Shown here: positions 1-5,862 of the stretch, piece by piece
Numbering within the stretch: position 1 is the stretch's first letter
How the letters are laid out: the number at the start of each line of letters is the position of its first letter
Assembly (NCBI GenBank): GCA_904501765.1
Contig: CAJGCM010000119.1
Location: forward strand, 1 to 6,507
Direction of reading: 5' to 3'
Length of the DNA: 6,507 nt
Source: an uncultured Clostridia bacterium
GTDB lineage: Bacteria; Bacillota; Clostridia; Oscillospirales; CAG-272
The notes under the pieces: generated by a model
The model's database searches: none
Told to the model about the DNA's origin: nothing
What the model saw: the letters and a program-made list of their open reading frames with translations, nothing else
Translations under genes and position numbers: made by a program

Positions 1-1106
1 GTGTGGTCGGTGTGAGAGTCGGAGGGGTCGCAGCCGTGGTCTGCTGTAATTATAAGAGCATCGTCGTCCTTCAGTTTATTTAAGAGGGTGGACAGGTGGG
101 AGTCGAATTCCGTCAGGGCATCGGCATACCCGCCCGCATCCTGTCTGTGACCGTAAAGCATATCGAAATCCACCAGGTTGACGAAGGCAAGACCGCAAAA
201 GTCCTCGTTAAGAAGCTCAAGGGTCTTTTCCATACCTTCTCTGTTAGAGTGGGTAGGGTAGCTTTCGGAAATCCCTCGCCCTGTGAATATATCCGATATT
301 TTTCCGACGCCCCTTACCTCAAAGCCCTCTTTGGTAAGAATATCCGTAAGGGTTGGCTTCGGGGGCGGCAGAGAAAAGTCACGTCTGTCGGAGGTGCGAT
401 AGAAGCTTCCCACATCTCCCGCAAAGGGTCTTGCGATAACTCTTCCTACTCCACTGTCACCAACCAGCAGCTCTCTCGCCACCTCGCATATCCGATACAG
501 CTCGGGTACGGGTACAACGTCGGTATGAGCGGCTATCTGAAAAACGCTGTCCGCTGACGTATATATTATAAGAGAGCCTGTTTTTATATGCTCTTCGCCG
601 TAATCGTTGATAACGGCGGTGCCGGAATAGGGCTTGTTGCAAAGAACTCCTCTGCCTACAGCCTTTGAAAATGCCTCAATTATTTCCCTTGGGAAGCCCT
701 CAGGGAAGGTTGGAAGAGGCTTTCCCGATACAACGCCGCACATTTCCCAGTGCCCCGTGGTGGTGTCCTTCCCGGCGCTTACCTCGCTAAGTCTGCCGTA
801 TGCGCCAATAGGCTCGGGCTTTTCAAGGCACTCAACGCCCTCAACCGAGCCAAGCCCGAGGGCGGATAAATTAGGTATGGAAAGCCTGCCGCTCTTATGG
901 GCAGAAAGAAGGGTATTAGCTCCCTCGTCACCGTAAAGATGGGCATCGTGCGACGCACCTATGCCAAAGGAATCAAGGACTATAAGAAAGACCCTTTTAT
1001 ACTTTTTATCCTTCCTTGTAGCATTGACGGGTGGCTCGGCTTTTTCGGTACAAGATACCTTTGCGTTCACAGCGTTCATATTCTTTCCGTCGGATTTTTC
1101 TCGCAT
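1..1106 (-). CDS. deoB: Phosphopentomutase, 3' end cut by the window edge
   Basis: Phosphopentomutase interconverts (deoxy)ribose-1-phosphate and (deoxy)ribose-5-phosphate, linking nucleoside phosphorolysis to DeoC and the pentose phosphate pathway in the cytosol. The reverse strand is open from the ATG at 1106 to the left edge (368 codons seen, no stop). By comparison with the Bacillus cereus enzyme as I recall it, all key residues are present: Asp45 in LDSFGIG, the phosphorylated Thr115 in KDTTTGHWE, Asp315 and His320 in VDFDMLYGH, Asp356-His357 in ITADHG, and His368 in the final HTDH. The family is about 390-410 residues, so only a C-terminal tail should be missing. Its core starts near residue 36 (YKRVFLIVLD), leaving about 32 extra polar residues in front; the ribosome site at 1113-1118 supports this upstream ATG. 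It is the last visible gene of the tdk-deoC-deoB operon, 35 bases after deoC. Confidence 0.96.
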   Translation of the reverse strand, partial: MREKSDGKNMNAVNAKVSCTEKAEPPVNATRKDKKYKRVFLIVLDSFGIGASHDAHLYGDEGANTLLSAHKSGRLSIPNLSALGLGSVEGVECLEKPEPIGAYGRLSEVSAGKDTTTGHWEMCGVVSGKPLPTFPEGFPREIIEAFSKAVGRGVLCNKPYSGTAVINDYGEEHIKTGSLIIYTSADSVFQIAAHTDVVPVPELYRICEVARELLVGDSGVGRVIARPFAGDVGSFYRTSDRRDFSLPPPKPTLTDILTKEGFEVRGVGKISDIFTGRGISESYPTHSNREGMEKTLELLNEDFCGLAFVNLVDFDMLYGHRQDAGGYADALTEFDSHLSTLLNKLKDDDALIITADHGCDPSDSHTDH

Positions 1107-1112
1107 AAAAAT

Positions 1113-1118
1113 CTCCTT
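1113..1118 (-). promoter_or_regulatory. Ribosome binding site that fixes the deoB start
   Basis: On the minus strand AAGGAG lies 6 bases before the ATG at 1106-1104. This matters because the conserved DeoB core begins only about 35 codons later, and no comparably good site was noticed before the internal ATG at codon 10. The site therefore argues that the N-terminal extension is translated. Confidence 0.75.
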
Positions 1119-1141
1119 AATCCTTCGCTTTTTAGGAAAAA

Positions 1142-1789
1142 TCAGTCCTTCATAAGCTTAATAAGTCGGCTTGTGCCAAGTCTGTCAGCGCCGAGGGCGG
1201 CAAATTTCTCCGCATCCTCAAAGCTGCCGATGCCTCCCGCAGCCTTTATTTTAACGCCCTCGCCCACGTATTTTTTAAAAAGTTCAACGTCGGCAAAGGT
1301 TGCGCCTCCCTTTCCGAAGCCTGTGGACGTTTTTATAAAGTCAGCGCCGCCGTCGGTTACCGCTCTGCACATCTGTATTTTCTCCTCCTCTGAAAGAAGG
1401 CAGGCTTCAACTATAACCTTAAGTATGTTCTCGCCGCAGGCATCCTTGACTGCCGAAATTTCTTCTTTTACGTAATCGTAATTTCCCCTTTTTACCTCGC
1501 CCACGTTTATAACCATATCAATCTCGTCGGCGCCGCAAAGTATTGCGTCACGGGCTTCAAAAACCTTAACGCTGATTGAATTATAGCCGAGAGGGAAGCC
1601 TATAACTGTGCAAATTTTAACACGCCCCTCGGAATAATCCTTCGCCGCCTTAACGTAGCAGGGAGGAATACAAACGGAGGCGGCTCCGAACTTTTCTGCC
1701 TCGTCAATAAGCGCCTTTATATCCTCAAAAGTAGCGGTGGGGGATAAATTCGTATGGTCGCAGATTGCGATAAGCTCTGTTTTAGTCAT
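1142..1789 (-). CDS. deoC: Deoxyribose-phosphate aldolase
   Basis: DeoC is a class I aldolase that cleaves 2-deoxyribose-5-phosphate to glyceraldehyde-3-phosphate and acetaldehyde, the last step of deoxynucleoside sugar breakdown. The 215-residue protein is a complete TIM barrel of normal length for the bacterial family. Visible landmarks are the N-terminal CDHTNLSP (residues 10-17), Asp91 in DEIDMVINVG (catalytic, equivalent to E. coli Asp102), the Schiff-base Lys153 in DFIKTSTGFG (E. coli Lys167) and Lys182 in KIKAAGGIG (E. coli Lys201). The C-terminal LGTSRLIKL motif (204-212) fits the phosphate-binding end. Its ATG lies inside the end of tdk, sharing the 8 bases ATGACTAA, and AAAAGGAG (1797-1804) sits 7 bases upstream within tdk. 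The genes are thus very probably cotranscribed and translationally coupled. The product of DeoB is its substrate. Confidence 0.98.
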   Translation of the reverse strand: MTKTELIAICDHTNLSPTATFEDIKALIDEAEKFGAASVCIPPCYVKAAKDYSEGRVKICTVIGFPLGYNSISVKVFEARDAILCGADEIDMVINVGEVKRGNYDYVKEEISAVKDACGENILKVIVEACLLSEEEKIQMCRAVTDGGADFIKTSTGFGKGGATFADVELFKKYVGEGVKIKAAGGIGSFEDAEKFAALGADRLGTSRLIKLMKD

Positions 1790-2369
1790 TTTTATTCTCC
1801 TTTTCTATGGAGCGACGCCAGCATCTGTGGCACATGGCGACGTAGCTGTCGTTGCCGCCGAGCAGCACCTGCTCACCCTCTGTTATTATTCTGCCGAGGC
1901 TGTCAAACCTTGCGTTTACCGTCGCCTTTCTGCCGCACTCGCATATCGTCTTTATCTCTGAAATCGAATCAGCTACGGCAAACAGCCTGGCGCTTCCTTC
2001 GAAAAGCCTCGTTTTGAAATCGCTCCTTAGACCAAAGCAAATAACCGGAATGTCAAATTCGTCAACGATTTGCCGCATCATATCTATCTGAGCTTCGGTG
2101 AAAAACTGGCTCTCGTCGCTTATTATAACGTCGCACTTAACGTACGAATCAAGGAAAAGCTGCTTTAAGTCGCAGTCCTTTTCAATAGGAGTACATTCTG
2201 CACAAAGCCCTATTCTTGATTTAACCATGAACTTTCCGTCTCTGTCATCTGTGGCGGGCTTTATAAACCACACCTTCATTCCCTTTTCTTCATAGTTGAA
2301 TTTGGTAATAAGCGCGCCTGCGGTTTTCGAGGAGCCCATAGCTCCGTATTTGAAATAAAGCTTTGCCAT
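1782..2369 (-). CDS. tdk: Thymidine kinase
   Basis: Tdk phosphorylates thymidine (and deoxyuridine) with ATP, giving dTMP for DNA synthesis by salvage. The 195-residue protein is a full-length type II (TK1-like) kinase. Visible motifs are the P-loop YGAMGSSKT (residues 8-16), the Walker B-like DESQF (85-89) with Glu86 as likely catalytic base, the FGLRSDF loop (112-118), and a zinc site formed by Cys143/Cys145 of ICECGRKAT and Cys180/Cys183 of CHRC. GGNDSYVAMC (171-180) is the thymidine-binding lasso. The CxC form of the first zinc pair resembles clostridial members rather than the CxxC of E. coli or human TK1. AAGGAG lies 7 bases before the ATG. It is the first gene of the operon, overlaps deoC by 8 bases, and is probably driven from the divergent intergenic region. 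Confidence 0.97.
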   Translation of the reverse strand: MAKLYFKYGAMGSSKTAGALITKFNYEEKGMKVWFIKPATDDRDGKFMVKSRIGLCAECTPIEKDCDLKQLFLDSYVKCDVIISDESQFFTEAQIDMMRQIVDEFDIPVICFGLRSDFKTRLFEGSARLFAVADSISEIKTICECGRKATVNARFDSLGRIITEGEQVLLGGNDSYVAMCHRCWRRSIEKENKND

Positions 2370-2477
2370 TTTGCATCTCCTTCGGTTGCGTTTTTGTATT
2401 CCTGCTGTAGGCTGTTCAAGCGTTCTGTTAAGAGCATATCATAAATAAAACTCTTACTTGCAAGGTTTCCCGAATAT

Positions 2478-2506
2478 AGTATATCATATTTAAGTAAAAT
2501 TTTAAA
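2478..2506 (-). promoter_or_regulatory. Candidate promoter of the tdk-deoC-deoB operon
   Basis: Read on the minus strand, a -10 of TATACT (2483-2478) lies 17 bases after a -35-like TTTAAA (2506-2501), all within AT-rich DNA. This predicts a start near 2471 and a leader of about 100 bases before tdk. The -10 is good but the -35 is only partial. A competing arrangement, TTGCAA (2464-2459) with TATGCT, has a 19-base spacer and looks weaker. Confidence 0.4.
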
Positions 2507-2625
2507 GATGATAATTCAAAATTTTGTTATGGGAATAGAGTTAGTGAGTGCCACCGGATAGCGAGGCGTTTTTCTTCGGCTGAATGCACGGGGAAAAATA
2601 AAATTTAAACTTTTTCGCAAAAGAG

Positions 2626-2654
2626 TGGAATTTTCAGAAAATATATGATAGAAT
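2626..2654 (+). promoter_or_regulatory. Candidate topB promoter
   Basis: TAGAAT (2649-2654) differs from the consensus -10 at one base. It is preceded at 17 bases by TGGAAT (2626-2631), a poor -35 with three consensus matches. An overlapping alternative -10 is TATGAT (2644-2649). The position, 35-45 bases before the topB ATG, is sensible, but the match is modest. Confidence 0.33.
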
Positions 2655-2688
2655 AGAAAAGGTCAAAAAACGAGAAGGAGGTAGTCCT

Positions 2689-4809
2689 ATGAAGCTGATA
2701 ATTGCTGAAAAACCCAGTCTTGCCAGGAATATAGTAGCGGGAATAAGCGGCAAAATGGAAAAAAAGGACGGATATTTTATCGGCAGCGAATATATTGTCA
2801 GCTGGGCATTCGGTCACCTGTTTTCTCTTGCCGACGTTGAAACCTACAGCGGTATTCGTGCAGGTAGCGGCTGGACCTTAGATAACCTCCCCTGCTTCCC
2901 CGAAAAATTCAAATTTGAGCTTAAGCGCGGGCAGGATAAGCAGGTCGACAAGGGCGTTACCAAGCAGTTCAAGATTATAGAAACCCTTTGTAACAGGTCT
3001 GACGTTGATATGATAATAAACGCAGGCGACGCAGACCGTGAAGGTGAGATAATAGTCAGGCTTTGCGTTGAAAATGCGCTTCATTCAAAAAAGCGCTTCT
3101 TGCGCCTGTGGTTGCCAGACCAGACTCCCGAAACAGTAGCTAAAGCGCTACTTGAAATGAAGGACGAGAGCGAATACGACAATCTTGCCTCCGAGGGACT
3201 TGCAAGAACGTATATAGATTGGCTCTACGGCGTAAATCTTACACGGTATGCCACTATTCGCTCGGGAAAGCTGCTCCGAGTGGGCAGAGTTATCGTTCCT
3301 ATCGTCAGAGCGATATACGAGAGGGATATGGAAATCAGAAATTTCGTTCCCGAGAAATATTACGTAATAGGCAGCAACGCAAAAACAGGCGGGGAGAAGA
3401 TAGAGCTTGTAAGTAAGCATAAGTTTTCCAAGGACGAATCCGACCGAGCTGCCGAGTTAGCGGCAGAATATAACGGTGCCGGCGCCCGAGTCACTTTTGT
3501 GAACAGTAAAAACGAGGCGATTTTACCCGGTAAGCTGTACTCTCTTTCAACACTTCAAAGCGTTCTCGGTAAAAAATACAAAATGAGTATGGCGGATAGC
3601 CTGAAGATTATTCAGAAGCTCTACGAGGAGGGGTATCTTACCTATCCGAGAACTAACTCCGAATATCTCGCCACCGCAGAAAAGGATAAAATACGCAGTA
3701 TTATATCAGGGGTTTCAAAGCTCGGGTATCCTGTAAGGTTTAAGGACTCAAAGTTTATTTTTGACGATTCCAAAATCGAATCCCATTCGGCGCTTACTCC
3801 AACATATAAAATACCGAAGGCGGACAGTCTTTCGGAAAAGGAAAAGCAGGTTTATTCAACGGTTCTTCGTCGCTTTGTCGCAGTATTTTGCTCTGAGGAA
3901 TGTCTTGCGGAGAAGAGCGAGATAAAAATTAAGGTAGGGGAGCTTGAGGAGTTTTCTCTTAAAGGAACGGTTATTTTAAATCCGGGCTGGACTAAATATG
4001 ACGATTATACCGTAAAGGATAAGGTGTTGCCGAAGCTTAACGTTGGTGACGAGGTTAAAATTGATTTCGCACCTCAACAGAAGGAAACGACACCCCCTCG
4101 TCACTATACCATAGAAACCCTCAACAAATACCTCAAAAATCCCTTCAAGGACGATAAAGCCAAGGCTAAAGAGCTTGAAGAGTCGGGGGAGGTTGACGAT
4201 GCGGAGGAATACCGCGCGGTATTCGAGGGTCTTGAGCTTGGCACGGAGGCTACCCGTACGGGCATTATAGATAATGCTAAAAAGAGCGGATATATAGACT
4301 TGAAAAAGGACGTATATACCATTCTTGAGGGCGGTGAATTTCTGATAAACGCCTTGGACCGTCTTGCTATCACTATGGACAAATATAAAACGAGTGAGCT
4401 TGGTAAGGCGCTGAAAAAGGTATTCCGAGGGCAGATGACCATTGACGAGAGCGTGGAGCTTTGTCAAAAGGAAATCTCGGATATATTCCTAAGAGGCGGC
4501 GCAAAGCCGATACCCAGTAGCGCAGTTATAGATACGGGAAGCCTTGGTGAAATCCTCGGCGCTTGTCCTCTTTGCGGGAAAAACGTCATAAGAGGAAAGA
4601 GTAGCTACGGCTGTATGGGTTATGCAGATGGCTGCGGCTTCAAGGTGGGTATTACAATATGTAAGAAAACCATTCCTAAATACGAAATTTCCCGAATGCT
4701 CGCAACGGGCAAAACAGAGAAAATGCAGGGCTTTATATCGAAGGCGGGGAAGCCGTTTTCGGCGCGTCTTGCTGTCAAAGACGGCGCAGCAGTATTTGAT
4801 TTCAGCTGA
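2689..4809 (+). CDS. topB: Type IA DNA topoisomerase (topoisomerase III)
   Basis: Type IA topoisomerases cut one DNA strand through a 5'-phosphotyrosine link and pass another strand through; the TopB branch mainly decatenates replication and recombination intermediates. The 706-residue protein is near the length of Bacillus TopB (about 727). An N-terminal Toprim domain carries Glu7 in IIAEKPS and Asp114/Asp116/Glu118 in GDADREGE. The catalytic tyrosine is Tyr319 in GYLTYPRTNS with Arg321 beside it. His366 in SHSALTPT and the GTEATRTGIIDNAKKSGYI stretch (518-536) complete the core. A C-terminal zinc ribbon uses Cys626, Cys629, Cys642 and Cys649. AAGGAGG lies 7 bases before the ATG. The gene is divergent from tdk. 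The SHSALTPT form, in place of the more usual HHAIIPT, reminds me of TopB proteins on clostridial conjugative elements, but no mobility genes are visible. TopB rather than TopA is the better call because of length and the single zinc module. Confidence 0.93.
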   Translation: MKLIIAEKPSLARNIVAGISGKMEKKDGYFIGSEYIVSWAFGHLFSLADVETYSGIRAGSGWTLDNLPCFPEKFKFELKRGQDKQVDKGVTKQFKIIETLCNRSDVDMIINAGDADREGEIIVRLCVENALHSKKRFLRLWLPDQTPETVAKALLEMKDESEYDNLASEGLARTYIDWLYGVNLTRYATIRSGKLLRVGRVIVPIVRAIYERDMEIRNFVPEKYYVIGSNAKTGGEKIELVSKHKFSKDESDRAAELAAEYNGAGARVTFVNSKNEAILPGKLYSLSTLQSVLGKKYKMSMADSLKIIQKLYEEGYLTYPRTNSEYLATAEKDKIRSIISGVSKLGYPVRFKDSKFIFDDSKIESHSALTPTYKIPKADSLSEKEKQVYSTVLRRFVAVFCSEECLAEKSEIKIKVGELEEFSLKGTVILNPGWTKYDDYTVKDKVLPKLNVGDEVKIDFAPQQKETTPPRHYTIETLNKYLKNPFKDDKAKAKELEESGEVDDAEEYRAVFEGLELGTEATRTGIIDNAKKSGYIDLKKDVYTILEGGEFLINALDRLAITMDKYKTSELGKALKKVFRGQMTIDESVELCQKEISDIFLRGGAKPIPSSAVIDTGSLGEILGACPLCGKNVIRGKSSYGCMGYADGCGFKVGITICKKTIPKYEISRMLATGKTEKMQGFISKAGKPFSARLAVKDGAAVFDFS

Positions 4810-4933
4810 CATAATACAAGCCTTGCCCATGACAATTTAAAATTTCAGTGTGGCATTAGCACTTATCAGGGGTTTTGCATAGTATGTAATGAGCGGCGAG
4901 AACCGCTAAAAATTACTCCACGGAGGGACTATA

Positions 4934-5032
4934 ATGAATAACAACTGCTTATGCCATCTCTTTGACGATAACTGTACATGGGTAATCATTCTCGCTATCG
5001 TGCTTGTATTCTGTTGCTGCTGCAACGGTTGA
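4934..5032 (+). CDS. Cysteine-rich membrane micropeptide, 32 residues
   Basis: This short reading frame begins MNNNCLCHLFDDNCTW and ends CCCCNG. GGAGG (4922-4926) stands 7 bases before the ATG, a strong ribosome site. Seven of 32 residues are cysteine: Cys5, Cys7, Cys14 and a run at 27-30. Residues 16-26 (WVIILAIVLVF) form a short hydrophobic segment, so the peptide probably sits in the membrane with a Cys/Asn/Asp-rich head on one side and the Cys cluster on the other. I do not know its function. Its layout recalls tiny Cys-rich proteins common in clostridial genomes, some automatically labelled 'chorion class high-cysteine' proteins; that resemblance is from memory. It lies 124 bases after topB with no clear promoter of its own, and upstream of the terminator ending at 5190, so it may be expressed from a topB transcript. 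Zinc binding or disulfide chemistry is only a guess. Confidence 0.72.
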   Translation: MNNNCLCHLFDDNCTWVIILAIVLVFCCCCNG

Positions 5033-5045
5033 GAATCAATGCCTC

Positions 5046-5079
5046 GGCGCAAGGCTTGAAATAATTTAAATCCTTCGCC
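5046..5079 (+). other. Hairpin 1 in the 3' region of the micropeptide gene
   Basis: GGCG-AAGG (5046-5054, with one bulged C at 5050) pairs with CCTTCGCC (5072-5079) across a 17-base AT-rich loop. There is no T run behind it, so it is not a terminator by itself. A smaller competing hairpin, GCCT/AGGC (5041-5044 with 5052-5055), uses some of the same bases. Confidence 0.5.
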
Positions 5080-5084
5080 AACAT

Positions 5085-5112
5085 CGGAGAATTTATAAAG
5101 TAAATTTCTCCG
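5085..5112 (+). other. Hairpin 2 in the 3' region of the micropeptide gene
   Basis: CGGAGAATTTA (5085-5095) pairs with TAAATTTCTCCG (5101-5112) with one bulged base and a 5-base loop. The following CAATTTCTTAAT is not a clean T tract, so it is at best a poor terminator. It starts five bases after hairpin 1. Confidence 0.55.
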
Positions 5113-5131
5113 CAATTTCTTAATATACCGC

Positions 5132-5190
5132 AGATTGGCTATCGGTGGCTCTCCTTTTTCGGTGGGCGCATCGGTAGCCAATCTCTTTTT
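5132..5190 (+). terminator. Strong intrinsic terminator of the topB/micropeptide transcript
   Basis: AGATTGGCTATCGGTG (5132-5147) pairs with CATCGGTAGCCAATCT (5169-5184): 16 continuous pairs including two G-T wobbles, enclosing a 21-base loop. It is followed at once by CTTTTT (5185-5190). The T run is on the plus-strand side only, so it should stop transcripts coming from topB and the micropeptide gene and insulate the next promoter at 5217. Confidence 0.85.
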
Positions 5191-5216
5191 CCGGTGGGTA
5201 TAAATAATTGCCGAAT

Positions 5217-5248
5217 TTGACATATTGTAGACCTGTGAAAAATAAAAT
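5217..5248 (+). promoter_or_regulatory. Candidate promoter of the DUF4830-like gene
   Basis: A perfect -35 TTGACA (5217-5222) is followed by AT-rich DNA with overlapping -10 options: AAATAA/AATAAA at 17-18 bases, or the better TAAAAT (5243-5248) at 20 bases. The -35 and the position just past a terminator are convincing; the exact -10 is not settled. Confidence 0.5.
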
Positions 5249-5265
5249 GTAGTAAAAAAGTTATG

Positions 5266-5271
5266 AAGGAG
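5266..5271 (+). promoter_or_regulatory. Ribosome binding site choosing the second ATG
   Basis: AAGGAG lies 6 bases before the ATG at 5278. The earlier in-frame ATG at 5263 has no ribosome site before it and overlaps this one, so translation most likely starts at 5278. Confidence 0.8.
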
Positions 5272-5277
5272 TCGGAT

Positions 5278-5748
5278 ATGTTTATTTATACAGTACGTGC
5301 CTCGGGCGTTAAATTCTTCGCCGTAATAGCCGTAACGCTTCTCGTTCTTATAGGGCTTGTATTAAGCGGAGGTGCGGTGTTTGCCTCGGCAGAGCCAAGT
5401 GAGGGAGTTAGTCTTTCGGATATAAAAACAGAGGAGGACAGAAGAGCGTTTTTAAAAGCCCTCGGTGTTGAGGTAAAAGAGGGTGAGCCGGAGTGCGCGG
5501 CATTCGTTATGCCAGAGAATTTTGACAGAGTAATGCTCGGCTATAATGAGATTCAGAAAAGGCAGGGGCTTGATTTATCAAAGTACGCAAAGAAAAACGT
5601 AACGAGATACACCTATACCGTGTCAAATTACGAGGGGTACGAGGGTGAGGTTCTCGTAAATCTTTTAGTCTTTCGCAACAGGATTATAGGCTGTGATATT
5701 TCCTCAGCCGACCCGAGAGGCTTCGTCGCTCCTCTGATAAAGGGATAA
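5278..5748 (+). CDS. Exported or membrane-anchored DUF4830-like protein
   Basis: This is a 156-residue protein of unknown function. Residues 10-38 (GVKFFAVIAVTLLVLIG onward) form a long hydrophobic stretch ending FASA-EP, which reads as a signal peptide with a possible cleavage after Ala38, or as an uncleaved anchor. The rest is extracytoplasmic. TEEDRRAFLKALGVEV (51-66), followed by MPENFDRVMLGYNEIQKRQG and then LDLSKYAKKNVTRYTYTV (98-115), resembles the DUF4830 family of Firmicutes as I remember it. The tail (127-152) is a predicted strand pair with VFRNRIIGCDI and ADPRGF. Two cysteines, at 73 and 139, could pair outside the cell. It has a TTGACA promoter and its own ribosome site, directly after the terminator at 5190. 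No terminator is visible before the next gene, so readthrough into the lipoprotein gene is possible. The function of this family is not known to me. Confidence 0.85.
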   Translation: MFIYTVRASGVKFFAVIAVTLLVLIGLVLSGGAVFASAEPSEGVSLSDIKTEEDRRAFLKALGVEVKEGEPECAAFVMPENFDRVMLGYNEIQKRQGLDLSKYAKKNVTRYTYTVSNYEGYEGEVLVNLLVFRNRIIGCDISSADPRGFVAPLIKG

Positions 5749-5780
5749 CGGCGTACGGTAAATTTATTTGAATACAGCTA

Positions 5781-5809
5781 TTGACAAAAGCCAAATAAAG
5801 GTATAAAAT
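5781..5809 (+). promoter_or_regulatory. Strong sigma-A-type promoter of the lipoprotein gene
   Basis: A perfect -35 TTGACA (5781-5786), a 17-base spacer and TAAAAT (5804-5809, one mismatch) make this the best promoter in the window. It predicts a transcript start near 5816, about 47 bases before the ATG. Confidence 0.8.
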
Positions 5810-5816
5810 TAAGAGG

Positions 5817-5832
5817 AACACAGGGTTGTGTT
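5817..5832 (+). promoter_or_regulatory. Hairpin at the predicted 5' end of the lipoprotein mRNA
   Basis: AACACA (5817-5822) and TGTGTT (5827-5832) form a perfect 6-base stem with a GGGT tetraloop. It starts one base after the predicted transcript start. A hairpin at the extreme 5' end is a known way to slow mRNA decay, but the same inverted repeat could also be an operator just downstream of the promoter. Confidence 0.45.
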
Positions 5833-5862
5833 ATTACTTATTAAAATAAAGGAGAATAGAAA

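Larger units (their letters stand above)
2370..2688. other. Divergent tdk/topB intergenic region
   Basis: These 319 bases hold no convincing gene on either strand. The region is strongly AT-rich except for a GC-richer island at about 2531-2593. It contains a candidate leftward promoter for tdk (2478-2506) and a weaker rightward candidate for topB (2626-2654). Inside the probable tdk leader are an 8-base palindrome CTTGCAAG (2457-2464) and an inverted repeat TAAGAG/CTCTTA (2429-2434 and 2451-2456, 16-base loop). Either could be an operator or a weak RNA hairpin; neither matches an operator I know. No intrinsic terminator or recognised riboswitch fold was found. Confidence 0.6.

Noticed and set aside
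96..557. Plus-strand open frame of 153 codons
   Set aside because: It lies entirely antisense to deoB, whose active-site motifs are intact on the other strand; its translation has no protein-like character and no ribosome site was noticed before it.
897..1475. Plus-strand open frame of 192 codons across the deoB/deoC junction
   Set aside because: It is antisense to two recognised genes and to the junction between them; its Ser/Pro/Phe-rich composition is typical of a shadow frame.
2541..2593. Possible terminator or riboswitch in the tdk/topB intergenic region
   Set aside because: The T run after GCGAGGCG has no stable stem before it, and no conserved riboswitch core could be recognised.
4862..4890. 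Promoter for the micropeptide gene (TGTAAT as -10)
   Set aside because: The -10-like box is fair, but no acceptable -35 stands at 16-18 bases; not called.
4892..4907. AGCGG/CCGCT hairpin before the micropeptide gene, as a topB terminator
   Set aside because: The stem is only 5 bases and is followed by A-rich rather than T-rich sequence on the plus strand, so it is not an intrinsic terminator.
4906..5223. Minus-strand open frame of 105 codons over the micropeptide and hairpins
   Set aside because: It runs antisense through the terminator stem and the micropeptide gene, has only a weak ribosome site, and its translation mirrors the palindromes.
5263..5277. Earlier in-frame ATG for the DUF4830-like protein
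   Set aside because: No ribosome site precedes it, and the AAGGAG that would serve the later ATG lies inside these codons.
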